Shown piece after piece: positions 11,034 through 21,346 of a DNA stretch of 64,000 nt (its first letter is position 1; every line of letters begins with the position of its first letter). The notes under the pieces were generated by a model. That model had not been told where the DNA came from. It ran no database searches and was given only the letters and a program-made list of their open reading frames with translations. Made by a program: the position numbers and the translations under genes. The stretch lies in assembly GCA_963680875.1 (NCBI GenBank), contig OY804585.1, forward strand, positions 47,041,414-47,105,413, given 5' to 3'. Origin of the DNA: Bathymodiolus brooksi. Taxonomy: Eukaryota > Mollusca > Bivalvia > Mytilida > Modiolidae.

Positions 11034-11714
11034 AACCCTATTGATTTTCAAGGTCAAAGGTCAAGGTCACCGGGTCTAATTTTTAGGTGAGGGGATACGC
11101 CACGCTTTCCGTTGCCCTTGTTAATAATGTGCCAAAATTTTTGAAATTAATTGTCAGAGTTCGTATCTGGGTGATTTTCAAAAAAATGAAGACTTTTCAT
11201 TTTCAGAGAATAATTTGAATATTAAATGATATGAAAGAAAGGTAAATATCTTAAAACAAGCACAATGGTAACAGTTATCTTCATGCAAAGTGTCATGGAG
11301 ATTGCCCTTCTGGTTAAAAAGTTATCCTCTAAAAACTGGTCAAATTTGTCAGGAGTGTGACGTTTTAGCGTGACAAACTTTAAATTGCCTTAACTTACCT
11401 TGATGATAAAAAAAATAAGATAAAAAATATATTAAAGAAAGATGGTATTCTATAATTTCGTACCATTTTACTTCAAATATCTAGATGTTTTGTGACCCTA
11501 TGATTATGCGACAACAAATTATTCTATTTTTTAAATAGTTTTTCATTGTTGAGACTACATGTAATTAGTTCAGAAAAGTCAAAATATGTTGTAAAAAAAC
11601 ACTTAGACTGGATGAATATGATAGTTGTAAAATTGGGCTTGCATAAGGAGAGACACAAAAAATGTCAGGAGTGTGACATTTGATCTTAGTTGTATAGTAC
11701 TATATTGTATGCTT

Positions 11715-12568
11715 TAATAATTCATGCCGGCCATACTTTATTGTTATTCAAATATGGGTAAGCATTATATTCATGAATATTTAACCCTGAGCGATTTATT
11801 TCGATTCTAATAGGACAAATACAGAAATTTTAAAATTCGAGACGGTCAAGGTGATGCGCTGGTAGTGGCTATTCCATCAATCTCCTACGGAATTTTAAAA
11901 ATGGTAAAATTGGGAATTAAGAGATTGAAAGCGAAATTGTGGTTGAAACTGGGGCTTAAAATACCGAAAAGAATTTTATTGACAAGGTTCAATATAAATT
12001 TTATTACAAATAGACAACTTTAAATGATTAACAACGAAATTACCAGTTGAACGCAGCCAATCGGATCGGAGATAAAGGGAGATAAACATGGAGACAGTGA
12101 ACGAAAGGTAAGTAAGTAAAATGTTTATTCCTGGTTTACGATGTTAAATGTGAAGGTTCCTCCCGAAATATTAGCATACTGTAAGAGATTCGTGTCAGAA
12201 AGTAGATTACGGCTTAATGACGCACTGACCGTGGAAACGGATTGAGAGACAGGTGCTTCAGAGAGTTCTTTCTGTGGCTCAGATGTCGACGCAGGCTGAT
12301 TTAAGAGTTTAATTATGATAAGACTTGATTAGGATTTATTTAATTTTAACTTCATTTATTTCAACAATTTTTAGATAAACAATAATAGAAAATCGCTATC
12401 CATGAAGAATTTTCTGAAAATAGTCAGTGTTTATGTAGGTGCTTTTTTTTAGCTCAGTGTGCATGTGTGACCTATATTTTTTAGCTCAGCGCGCATGTGT
12501 GGCCTATATTTGATTGTTTTTCAAATATGCCTTTATTTGTATACCGAATACGGGACGTCATATTAGAA
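11715..12568 (+). promoter_or_regulatory. CpG-richer block with CCAAT box and candidate first exon in element A
   Basis: This block is absent from copy B (51215), where the flanks join directly. It is richer in CpG than its surroundings and has a CCAAT word at 12056-12060 (GCAGCCAATCGG). Next comes ATG at 12088 with six codons (METVNE plus AG) to a perfect GTAAGTAAG donor at 12108. This looks like a promoter and first coding exon. No partner exon was found in the element, and the block could instead be a captured host promoter. Confidence 0.4.
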
Positions 12569-13235
12569 TAGTTCACAATTTTCTTTATATTCCAAAAGCT
12601 CCAGACCCAATCAAAGAAAAAAGTTGGAAATAGCTCTGATATATGACATATCATAGCTAGGAAATCAAAATAACTAATGTCAGGAGTGTGACACTTTTAA
12701 TAGGCATATCTTTTAAATAAGAAATAAAAAAACATGCTTTTACAAACTTCCACAATGTTTTCAATTTAATTACATACAAACAATAAGTAATAATTGTAGT
12801 ATTTTTGTATATTGCATGACACCTTTCTCATAATAAGTGATGATAAAGGGTTATATTTTCTTAAAACATGTCAAAATATGGATTTTTTTCTAAATAAAAA
12901 ATTGATGTATGTTGCTTTAGATAAACAGAATACTTCATTCAACAGTAATATGTCACACTCCTGACATAAAAACATTAAATGTCGATTGCAATTGCAGTAC
13001 TGAGTAGGAAGTTTTTTTTGCAGAGTAAATTATTGAGAAACATGGGGATACTAATTTGAAAACCACTAAAAAATAATTTTATACTAAAGCCCGGTATACA
13101 CGATACAAGTTTTGCATCCAAGTCTCCATTCAAGAAAACTTGGATCAAGAAAACTTGAATTCAAGTTTGTGTATACACGATGCAAGAAATTTTGATGAAT
13201 ACACACAAGTTTTGGCGGAAGATACAACAAACAAA

Positions 13236-13382
13236 ATGGCATTTCTGGGAGGAGAGGAGGGTGCTTCCCTTTGTATTGCATTATTATGTACAATTGTACT
13301 GCAAAGGAGATTAAGCTCCAAAAAGAGGTCAATATGGGCTGGTAAATGGCTTCGAAGGCGACGATGGGATGTATTTCTATGA
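13236..13382 (+). pseudogene. HARBI1-like transposase, N-terminal remnant
   Basis: Forty-eight codons starting MAFLGGEEGASLCIALL and ending in a basic stretch WAGKWLRRRRW before a stop. From memory, Harbinger/HARBI1-type transposases begin with a similar leader: a hydrophobic LLC...L helix, then a W...WLxRR motif ahead of the DDE nuclease core. Nothing of the DDE domain remains, so the remnant is non-functional. An upstream in-frame ATG at 13140 lies within the TIR and is not the likely start. The assignment rests on the TAA duplication, the TIRs and the paired second frame as much as on this short peptide. Confidence 0.65.
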
Positions 13383-13464
13383 AGTCTATTAGATCTTCAA
13401 TCATTTCATTAGTCCATGTAACTGTCTTTTTCCTGCATGTAGGAGTTTCCTCTTTACCCGCCAT
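13370..13464 (-). pseudogene. Harbinger Myb/SANT-like protein, N-terminal remnant
   Basis: The minus-strand frame from ATG at 13464 reads MAGKEETPTCRKKTVTW, then TNEMIEDLIDFIE. That is the tryptophan-initiated first helix expected for the Myb/SANT-like DNA-binding partner protein that Harbinger elements encode opposite to the transposase. After about 32 codons the reading passes into the reverse of the transposase remnant, so resemblance ends near 13370. That point marks the internal-deletion junction. A longer open frame continues on the same strand (13084-13602), but it is TIR and antisense sequence. Confidence 0.6.
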
Positions 13465-15000
13465 CTTTGCACAACACGTGTAGTTGTTATTATTTACATT
13501 CACAAATTGATGCTGATAAGGATTCTGTCTTCTGATTGGCCAATCTCCATCCAAGTTCCATCCAAGTTGAAAAAAAATAGGATGCATTTCTATTCCATCC
13601 AAGTCCGTTCAAGTTTGTTGATTCAAGTTTCTTGTATGGTATACACAATCAAAAAACTTGAATTCAAGAAACTTGAATGGAGACTTGGATGCAAAACTTG
13701 CATCGTGTATACCGGGCTTAAGAAAAGATGATCTATTGCTAATTTTAATAAATTTCAAATCCATTTTAACCATTTTTGATGAGATACATTCCTAAAGGGC
13801 AAATAATTAGCACACTAATCATTAGAAAAAACAAAAACATAATTTTGAATCTTCTTTTAATATTTACTGTTAACTGTAAGAAATATAAGCTTTTGAAGAA
13901 ATATAACTTTTAGTTTGGAAAGAATAAGTTGGTTATATTATTTTAAGCTCGACAGGTTTATTTTCGAGAGGGAGTCAGGAGTGTGACAATTTTATTTAAG
14001 AAATAGATTATTTTGTAAGCATATAGCCTCCATAAAACTGCTTGTAATTGTCTCGGGGAATTATTTAATTCTCAATAAGCACTATACTCTTGAAAAGATG
14101 TATAAATGGTTGAAAATTGAGTTGTCATTTTTTATAATTATGATAGTATAACTTAGAATATGATAAAATATGATTGAAATAACATCATAACAATGCAAAA
14201 ATGAAATATATTCAAGGGAAACCTTTTTTCGGTCAAAATAGATTATGTACTACTACTTAAAAAAGTTATTGTGACCAACAATGATTGCATTTAGCTTGAT
14301 ATTTGGTGTATTTATCTTTTAGAAAAATGTGTCAGGAGTGTGACAAAACATAAAAAAATGGACAGTATTTTCATTTGGTTACCTCTAGTTTATACCACCA
14401 ATGATCAACTTAACTTAACTTTTGTTATATTTATTAGGCAAATAATTGATTTACAACTATTAAGCCTCATTAGATCATATTTTTTATGCTTGTATGAAAA
14501 CTTTAATTACCAGATTTTTCAAAATCTACAGTAAAAATAGTGTTTCTTTGAAATACTGAAACTGTTTTCTCATGATATATACAAAGTTTGGCACCACAAT
14601 GTGCCTTTTTCATATCATTATCAAATGGAAATACATTTAGGTCTTTTACCATACCCCAAAAAAAATGATACCTCTGAGGAAGTAAGTCTGTATTTGTTAT
14701 CATTTTAACACTTTGTTGCTAATAAAAGTTGAATTTTTTTTGGTCTTCATATATTACACTGAGCAACTGAATCTGAAAAATATATCATATTGACATTATT
14801 TTACGACCAAAATTATGTCAATTTGTCCAATTAGAAATTTCACCCTCTATGTCACACAAAGTCTTCATTTTTTTGAAAATCACCCATATATCATATATTA
14901 ATATACATCTAGAAAAAAATGTGTTGATGTGAAAACTGAATTTTTAAGAATTTTTTTCTGAACATTTATAGATATCAAACAGACTATATATACCCTGCAA

Positions 15001-15324
15001 CATGTACCAGATTTATATAAGCATGTTGCTTGTTTACGAATCTCATTCATGTAAACTTTTATTATGTTTATAAATTATTTGTGCTAGCTTTACAAAATAA
15101 ATATTGTTTAAACTACCTGGAAACTAACATGTAGTGGAGAAGTGGAATATTATGTTATGTGCTGCATAGTGTCCATATGGAACTGATTTGTCTGTATCAT
15201 CAAGTTTTGTATTTTCCATATATTCTGGAGTTATGGTTCTTTGCTTTGCCAAATTTATTTTTAATATGTCGAGTATTGTTGAATGGAATTGATGATTAAA
15301 AAAATATTATTAGAAATAACAGGG
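15001..15324. other. No gene seen
   Basis: AT-rich sequence between the FB1 right end and a SINE. Nothing coding. Confidence 0.4.
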
Positions 15325-15570
15325 ACAGTCATGGCCATGATCGTATGGTAGTTGGATTTACAACTACCTATGCAATCAGTGCCTATCACCACTGATGTTA
15401 TGAGTTCGAATCGTGATCAGGGTGAGGTGTACAACATTATGTGATAAAGTTTGTCAGTGACTTGCGACAGGTTGGTGGTTTTCTCCGGGTCCTACGGTTT
15501 CCGCCACCAATAAAACTGACTGCCACGATATAACTGAAATATTGTTGAAAGTGGCGCTAAACACCATCAA
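15325..15570 (+). repeat. tRNA-derived SINE, full length
   Basis: Head: ATGGTAGTTGGATTTACAAC. B-box-like: GAGTTCGAATC. Body: GTGATAAAGTTTGTCAGTGA. Core: TTTTCTCCGGGTCCTACGG with TTTCCGCCACC. Tail: CCACGATATAACTGAAATAT and GTGGCGCTAAACACCATC. The core block resembles the conserved central domain of broadly distributed SINE superfamilies (Meta/Deu/V types, from memory). This is the reference copy for other pieces in the window. Confidence 0.9.
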
Positions 15571-15894
15571 ACAAACAAGCAAAAAATATTGGAAATAAAA
15601 GATAGCTCTAATCTGATTTTAATATTATTAATAGTTCAAGATCTATCCTTCTTTGTTAAAAACAAATCGTGTATGTGTTAACTTCCATTGATTATCTTAT
15701 CACTACCTGACATGGATTATGGAATTGTTTTAAGATTTCAGATGTCATTGAGAATGACAAAATATGTTGTTTTTGGCATTTGTTTTGTTTTTGACTTAAA
15801 AATATATGGGTATTATTTTAATGCAGCTGTTATGCTATTTTTAACAGTATTGATTATGGTATACAGAATCCAATGTCATCTCTGTACAGTCAAG

Positions 15895-16060
15895 CCTGTA
15901 TTAAGAGGTCACATTTGGGACAAAGAAAAAGTGGCCTTATAAGACAGGTGACCTCTTAAAAGGGGAACATTTGACATTAGATTTTCTAGGACAGGACGAG
16001 AAAAGGTGACCTTTAAATACAGGTGACTGCTAAATAGAGGTGACTGCATGGACATGTTTG
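15895..16060 (+). mobile_element. Single end of a mariner-like MITE (TACAGTCAAGCCTG)
   Basis: Starts TACAGTCAAGCCTGTATTAA and continues with GAGGTCACATTTGGG and repeated GGTGACC/GGTGACT words. It belongs to the same family as 34020 and 34337. No matching right end was found nearby. An overlapping 84-codon frame from 15688 reads into it and is probably not a gene. Confidence 0.6.
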
Positions 16061-16141
16061 TTTGTATATTGTTTTATCTACATGTTGACGTCATGGTGTG
16101 TCATTATAATTTATAGGCTATGTTATTACTTTCTATTCAGT

Positions 16142-16172
16142 ACTATTGTTGAAAATGGTGTTAAACACCATA
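16142..16172 (+). repeat. SINE/LINE 3' tail
   Basis: TATTGTTGAAAATGGTGTT followed by AAACACCATAA. A related minus-strand word (TTGTTTAACGCC) lies at 16320. Confidence 0.6.
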
Positions 16173-17760
16173 AACCTAAAGATAGCTAAAAATAAAATCA
16201 GTACTGTAAAATTTGTTGTCTTCAGCTGTGAAAGTACATTACATGAAAATATTGACATCGAAATGAAGTGTGCACATTGTTCTGCAGGTACATTCCAAGT
16301 CAAAAGATTGGAGTGAGTGATTGTTGTTTAACGCCAAGTAAGCAATTCTCCAGCAGGCGACAAAAGATTGGAAAGTCAAATAATTGAAAGTTATTAGGCA
16401 TGTTTGGAGCAAGCAAACCAAACGGCAAATAGGATAGTGAAAACCGTCTAAGGTTACCTATGCCTAGGAGATGAACCTGAGTACATTTCTTAGGAACTGT
16501 AAATTTCAATAATAAATATATCTTATAAATCATGTCAGTGTCCAAACACTAATTACTGGGTGGAAAATATCCATTAGCACTAATAACAGTCCTCCAACCA
16601 TGTGGATCACAATAATTTTCAGTTGTTTGGGGTAAAGGGTATGAGTGGGTCTAAAATTTGATGAAATCAAACTGATTCATGATAGATCTAATTAAGAAAC
16701 ATATTTGAATGTTTAATATAACATTAATGTTGTCTGTCATCAAAGATAATTAATTTCACTGATCTTACTTTAATTACTAAAATGTAACACAAAGTATAGG
16801 TCAAATATGGAGCTATAAATTATCTTCAAAAAGATTTCAAAATTTCAAAATCTTTACTCCAACTTTCACAATATTTTAATATCTAAACTACAGGTCATGT
16901 TTAAATTTGGATGTTTTTTAATATTTAAGGTTTAATACTAATATTCTTTAAGAATCATTGAGAAATTTAGAAGATGTTAATGAAGTTAAGTTATATTATT
17001 CTACTGGTGTTAAAATATGAGATAAACAAGGACATTGGTTAAAGGATATAAATGGTTCTGAAATTCTCTCAACGGAGGAAACATGCTCAAAGTACTGAAA
17101 AATATATACAACTGACATTTAATTCTTACACTTCCAACAACAATTTTTTCAAAAGTCTATGTGCATTATAGACACGTACTAGCTTTATCTTTTTTTTAAA
17201 TCTTTTTCAAGACCAAGAGGGGTGTGCATAATGCACAAATGTGCATTATATATATGCTACCCTAATGACTGTAATAATTTTAAGCTGTGAAAACATGTAA
17301 ATTGTGTTAATTGCTCTTGAATAATATTAAAAAGGTGTATTACATAATTGATCATTGCAATTATCTTTCCCTACAAATGACATCCAAGTAGTTCATCATA
17401 TCCTGTATATATTTTGAATTGTAAGTCTAAGATAAGGTTATATTCAATACATTGTACAGGTGCACATACTTATCAGCATTGCATGCTTTGTTTCTGTAAT
17501 ATAGAATAGTTTTTCATGGACCTTTGATGCCTTTATCTCTGATATTATTGAATGATTCATTATATACTTGTACAGTTTCTTTCCATCTTTAAAAAAATCT
17601 CACATTCCTAATTGGTTTATAGGATCATATGTGACCCTCTTTGGAGTGCCCAGGAGAAGTGATTTGAAAACAATTTTGAATGTCTTGCTTAATTTTAAGA
17701 AAATAAAACAACATACTTTTGCCCATTTTAATGGGTGAGATATATGCTTGGCTCATCTCC
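16173..17760. other. No gene seen
   Basis: AT-rich and without recognisable coding segments on either strand. Confidence 0.4.
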
Positions 17761-17762
17761 TG

Positions 17763-17824
17763 CAGTTTGCACTAAAAACCACTAGCCCTATGTCCCATTC
17801 TAGTAAAAATTGGTTCGAGCTAGT
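17763..17824 (-). mobile_element. One end of an ACTAGCCC-type MITE
   Basis: GCAGTTTGCACTAAAAACCACTAGCCC over 17763-17789 and the following AGTAAAAATTGGTTCGAG match the reverse complement of 28975-29041. The other end was lost at the insertion of the element at 17825. Confidence 0.65.
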
Positions 17825-20474
17825 TAGCTCAGGGTCAGGTGAGCTATTGTCACCTCTGAGCGTCCGTCGTCCGTCCGTCCGTTAACTTTTCACATTTTAA
17901 TCAACTCCTCTGAAGCCACTGGGCCAATTTGAACCAAACTTTGGTGGAATGGTCCTTGGATGGCCCCCTTCCGAAGTTGTGTCCGGTGATCCCAACTTCC
18001 AACCAAGATGGCCGCCAAGCTAAAAATAGAAAAAAAGGGGGGATGAAATTTTAATTGTCCATTGCTGCTTTAGTGTAGGTCAAAATGAGCTCAAATTTTA
18101 ACTGCAGCTACATGGCAAGGAGTAGTTTAACATATATTTAGGGGTTTTCTGTGAAAATTTTCTTTCTGTCGATTTATAACAATTATGCAAATTAGGCATA
18201 TTTTGACAAAAGATCACATTTAAATCTTCTCCTCTGAAACCGCTGAACCAAATTAAACCAAACCTGGCAGGGATGGTCCCTGGGTGGGTCCCTTTCAAAA
18301 TTGTGTCCGACAGCCCCGCCCTCCATTTAAGATGGCTGCTGTTACTAAAAATAGAAATTTCTTCAATTAACCATTGCTGCTTTAGTATAAGTCAAAATGA
18401 GCTCAAATTTTAACTGCAGCTACATGGCAAGGATTAGTTTAGCATATATTCCGGGTTTTTCTGTGAAATTTTTCTTTCAGCCGATTTATACCGATTATGC
18501 AAATTAGGCATATTTTGATAAAAGATCACATTTAAATCTTCTCCTCTGAAACCGCTGAACCAAATTAAGTCAAACCTGGCAGGGATGGTCCCTGGGAGGG
18601 TCTCTTTCAAATTTGTGTCCAACAGCCCCGCCCTCCATTCAAGATGGCTGCTGTTACTAAAAATAGAAATTTCTTCAATTGACCATTGCTGCTTTAGTAT
18701 AAGTCAAAATGAGCTCAAATTTTAACTGCAGCTACATGGCAAGGAGTAGTTTAACATATATTACGGGTTTTTCTGTGAAATTTTTCTTTCAGCCAATTTA
18801 TACCGATTATGCAAATTAGGCATATTTTGATAAAAGATCACATTTAAGGTGGTACCTAACACTACAGGGAGATAACTCTTTAAAATCAGTTGAACGTTTT
18901 GATCATATGATGTTTGTATGCAGATTTCAAGCATCTCGGTGATCAAAACCACAGAGAGAAAAGCTGCTATGTGGCTAGTGAATTGATAGCTATGAGTCTG
19001 TTGGTTGGAATTTGCTAAAATTTTGATATATATTGCAGTGGATATATTCAAACACACTGCCAAAGAAATAAGAAAATTAAACGAGCAGATCAAATTTTAC
19101 CTGAAGTGTATGGTACCACTTTAAATCTTCTCCTCTGAAACCGTTGAACCAAATTAAACCAAACCTGACAGGGATGGTCCCTGGGTGGGTCCCTTTCAAA
19201 ATTGTGTCCGACAGCCCCGCCCTCCATTTAAGATGGCTGCTGTTACTAAAAATAGAAATTTCTTCAATTAACCATTGCTGCTTTAGTATAAGTCAAAATG
19301 AGCTCAAATTTTAGCTGCAGCTACATGGCAAGGAGCAGTTTAACATATATTCCGGGTTTTTCTGTGAATTTTTTCTTTCAGCCGATTTATACTGATTATG
19401 CAAATTAGGCATATTTTGATAAAAGATCACATTTAAATCTTCTCCTCTGAAACCGCTGAACCAAATTACACCAAATCTGGCAGGGATGGTCCTTGGGTGG
19501 GTCCCTTTCAAAAATCTGTCCGACAGCCACACCCTCCATTCAAGATGGCTGCTGTTACTAAAAATAGAAATTTCTTCAATTGTCCATTGTTGCTTTAGTA
19601 TAAACCAAAATGAGCTCAAATTTTAACTGCGGCTACATGGCAATGAGTAGTTTAACATGTAATCCGAGTTTTTCTGTGGAATTTTTCATTCAGCCGATTT
19701 ATACAGATTATGCAAATTAGGAATATTTTGATAAAAGATCACATTTAAATCTTCTCTGAAACCGCTGAACCAAATTAAACTAAATTTGGCTGGGATAGTG
19801 CTTGAGTAGTCCCATTTCAAAATTGTGTCTGATAGCTCCACCCTCCATTCAAGATAGCTGCTGTTACTAAGAATAGAAATTTCTTCAATTGTCCATTGCT
19901 GCTTTATTATAAATCAAAATGAGCTCAAATTTTAACTGCAGCTACATGACAATGAGTAGATTATTTTTTTCAACCGATTAATACCGATTATAGAAATTAG
20001 GCATATTTTGATAAACGATCACATTTAAATCTTCTCCTCTAAAACCGCTGAACCAAATTAAAACAAATTTGGCTGGGATGGTCCTTGGGTGGGCCCCTTT
20101 CAATAGTGTGTCTGACAGCCCTGCCCTCCATTCAAAATGGCTGCTGTTACTAAAAATAGAAATTTCTTTAATTGTCATTTTCTGCTTTATTACAAATCCA
20201 AATGAACTCAAATTTTAACTGCAGCTACATGGCAATGAGTAGTTTAACATATATTTTGGGTTTTTCTGTGAGATTTTTTCAGCCAGTTTATTCCATTTAG
20301 GAATATTATGAGATAAAAATCACATCAAAATTTTTTGCCTGGAAATTTGAGTTGAAATGATCTTTGGGTGGCCCACTTTCAAAATTATGTGTAACACCCC
20401 CATTTTCTATTTCAACTTTAGATGTCAAATTGAAAACCAGGTGAGCGATTACAAGCTCCTGGGAGCCTCTAGTT
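17825..20474 (+). mobile_element. Hairpin-headed composite element (AGCTCACC type) with 312-bp units
   Basis: It starts with an inverted word pair TAGCTCA...TGAGCTA, a GTCCGTCGTCCGTCC microsatellite and a leader with GAACCAAACTTTGGTGG. About seven units of 312 bp follow, containing GAAACCGCTGAACCAAATTA, AAGATGGCTGCTGTTACT, GAGCTCAAATTTTAACTGCA and GATTATGCAAATTAGGCAT. It ends with CCAGGTGAGCGATTACAAG and a short hairpin AGCTCCTGGGAGCCT before the T-rich flank. Short minus-strand frames in each unit are antisense repeats. A TTAA MITE splits one unit at 18848. Confidence 0.85.
18848..19120. mobile_element. 273-bp MITE with TTAA target duplication (GGTGGTACC type)
   Basis: The ends are GGTGGTACCTAACACTACAG and the imperfect inverse CTGAAGTGTATGGTACCACT. 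TTAA flanks both sides (18844-18847 and 19121-19124). The adjacent tandem units read CACATTTAAATCTTC, giving the empty site directly. TTAA duplication points to piggyBac or Kolobok-type mobilisation. I remember this sequence as frequent in mussel genomes, which supports a mytilid source. Confidence 0.9.
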
Positions 20475-20602
20475 AAAAATTGCATAAAATTAGCTTATTC
20501 AAATAGACACCCCCCAATCCTTCCATTGAATTTCATTCCTTCTCATATCTGGGCATGAATTCACTCATTGAGTTTTTGGTGTCAATGCTGAAAATTGATG
20601 AA

Positions 20603-20724
20603 AATAAACCCTCAAATGCTTTCTACTTCATAGAAAGTGGTTTCTAACCTCAAATGCTTTCTACTCCATAGAAAGTGGTTTCTAACCTCAAATGCTTTCT
20701 ACTCCATAGAAAGTGGTTTCTAAC
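20603..20724. repeat. 39-bp tandem triplicate
   Basis: Three copies of CTCAAATGCTTTCTACTCC + ATAGAAAGTGGTTTCTAAC. The unit itself holds the inverted word TTTCTA...TAGAAA. Confidence 0.85.
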
Positions 20725-21260
20725 AAATAACTTCATCATAAATATTAATTTCTACAAGTATTTTGTGTCCTATATGTTATATATGTTCTGCATTTACCCA
20801 TTGTTTGAGGCTGAAGTGACAAATTTATTCACGGAAAACGTGACATTTTTCACCCTGTACATTTTGTGTGCTCAGTTTAAGCGATTTTGTAAGTGGAGGC
20901 AGGCTCTGTAATCGTTAACAGGTTCAGAAATAGTTGTTGTGTGAAGGAAAATTTTCTGACATTGATATCTCGTTTGATCTTTGAAAGAAATGTCGTTTGA
21001 AACATAATTGTTACATACTACTTGCTTCAGTGAATCTTTACTGTATGGTCCGATCAATGTATTTGTTACGCAATTTGAAAGATGTTTATGCTGGAAATAA
21101 ATACATTGTCGTATTTCGGTTGAAAAAAAATGACTTCCGCAATTTATTTCATTATTTCCTATGTGTATGTGTCGCTGAAAAACATACTCTTTATTTGTCA
21201 GATTGTAACTTTTAAAATAGATCAGTTATAGTCGAGACTTTTACGACAAACAACGACCAT

Positions 21261-21346
21261 GCCTATTTACATCACCATAAGGTGCATTCCCAACATGGTG
21301 GACATGGCAGACAGCTCCAGCAGAAGAGGAAAACGAATGTGGTGGT
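21261..21346 (+). CDS. Candidate first exon in element C
   Basis: ATG at 21261 in a CpG-containing block (TAGTCGAGACTTTTACGAC upstream) opens 28 codons, with further in-frame ATGs at 21297 and 21306. The later part, MVDMADSSSRRGKRMW, is Ser/Arg-rich. It ends at a GGTG|GTAATT donor-like site. Splicing to 22659 would not keep the frame as drawn, because this exon ends in phase 2 and the next needs phase 1. Either an exon is missing, the start differs, or this is not coding. Confidence 0.25.

Larger units (their letters stand above)
9897..11120 (+). mobile_element. Hairpin-headed element (ATCCCCTCGCC type) inside FB1 right arm
   Basis: The head ATCCCCTCGCCAATGAAGT...AGGGATATAGTAACGCT is present twice in tandem. 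Three units of about 155 bp follow (AACATCCTTGTGAACACT, TTTTGACCAAACTTGGTACA, TTCAAGGTCATAGGTCAAAG). The 3' end carries GGTGAGGGGATACGC. In FB1 it splits the run between GGGTAAC-TTTT and TTAATAAT with no clear duplication, as if it entered between two T residues. A further element sits inside it at 10388. Confidence 0.75.
13088..13718. mobile_element. Internally deleted Harbinger transposon
   Basis: The inverted ends of about 60 bp start AGCCCGGTATACACGAT, followed by CAAGTTTTGCATCCAAGTC, with the inverse at the right. The target duplication is TAA (13085-13087 and 13719-13721). The empty site exists in copy B at 51786-51788, where TATACTAAGAAAAG is uninterrupted. The element retains the 5' ends of two convergent reading frames (13236 + and 13464 -), consistent with an internal deletion of an autonomous PIF/Harbinger element. 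Confidence 0.92.
11168..14886. mobile_element. TGGG-CCCA inverted-repeat element, copy A (3.7 kb)
   Basis: The ends are TGGGTGATTTTCAAAAAAAT and GAAGACTTT in sequence, with the exact inverse at 14858-14886. A second copy lies at 50592-52926. The interior is about 70% AT and essentially non-coding. It contains six copies of a 16-bp near-palindrome TGTCAGGAGTGTGACA at 11347, 11663, 12678, 12951 (inverted), 13974 and 14330, plus a half copy TGTCACAC next to the right end. It sits in the FB1 right arm between TTCGTAT and ATATCATA. No consistent target duplication is visible between copies. A Harbinger derivative is inserted at 13088. The superfamily is unrecognised. Confidence 0.8.
8985..15000. 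mobile_element. Foldback element FB1, split by three later insertions
   Basis: Reading inward from both sides gives one long inverted repeat. Left pieces are 8985-9049, 9484-9640 and about 9632-9683. Right pieces are about 9724-9762, 9818-9896, 11121-11167 and 14887-14999. Matching words include TATAGTCTGTTTGAT, CAGAAAAAAATTCTTA, TACGAACTCTGACAATTAAT, GTTACCCATTAGGTCTC and GTACCATGTGACATAGGACA, each facing its reverse complement. Removing the inserts leaves an element of about 650 bp with arms near 300 bp. Flanks of TA on both sides are possible. Confidence 0.75.

Noticed and set aside
13084..13602. 172-codon minus-strand frame as one intact gene
   Set aside because: It spans both inverted ends of the Harbinger derivative; only the middle 30 or so codons resemble the Myb/SANT-like protein.
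15688..15942. 84-codon frame with hydrophobic segments
   Set aside because: The last 18 codons are the end of a mariner-like MITE and the rest is AT-rich; a chance frame.
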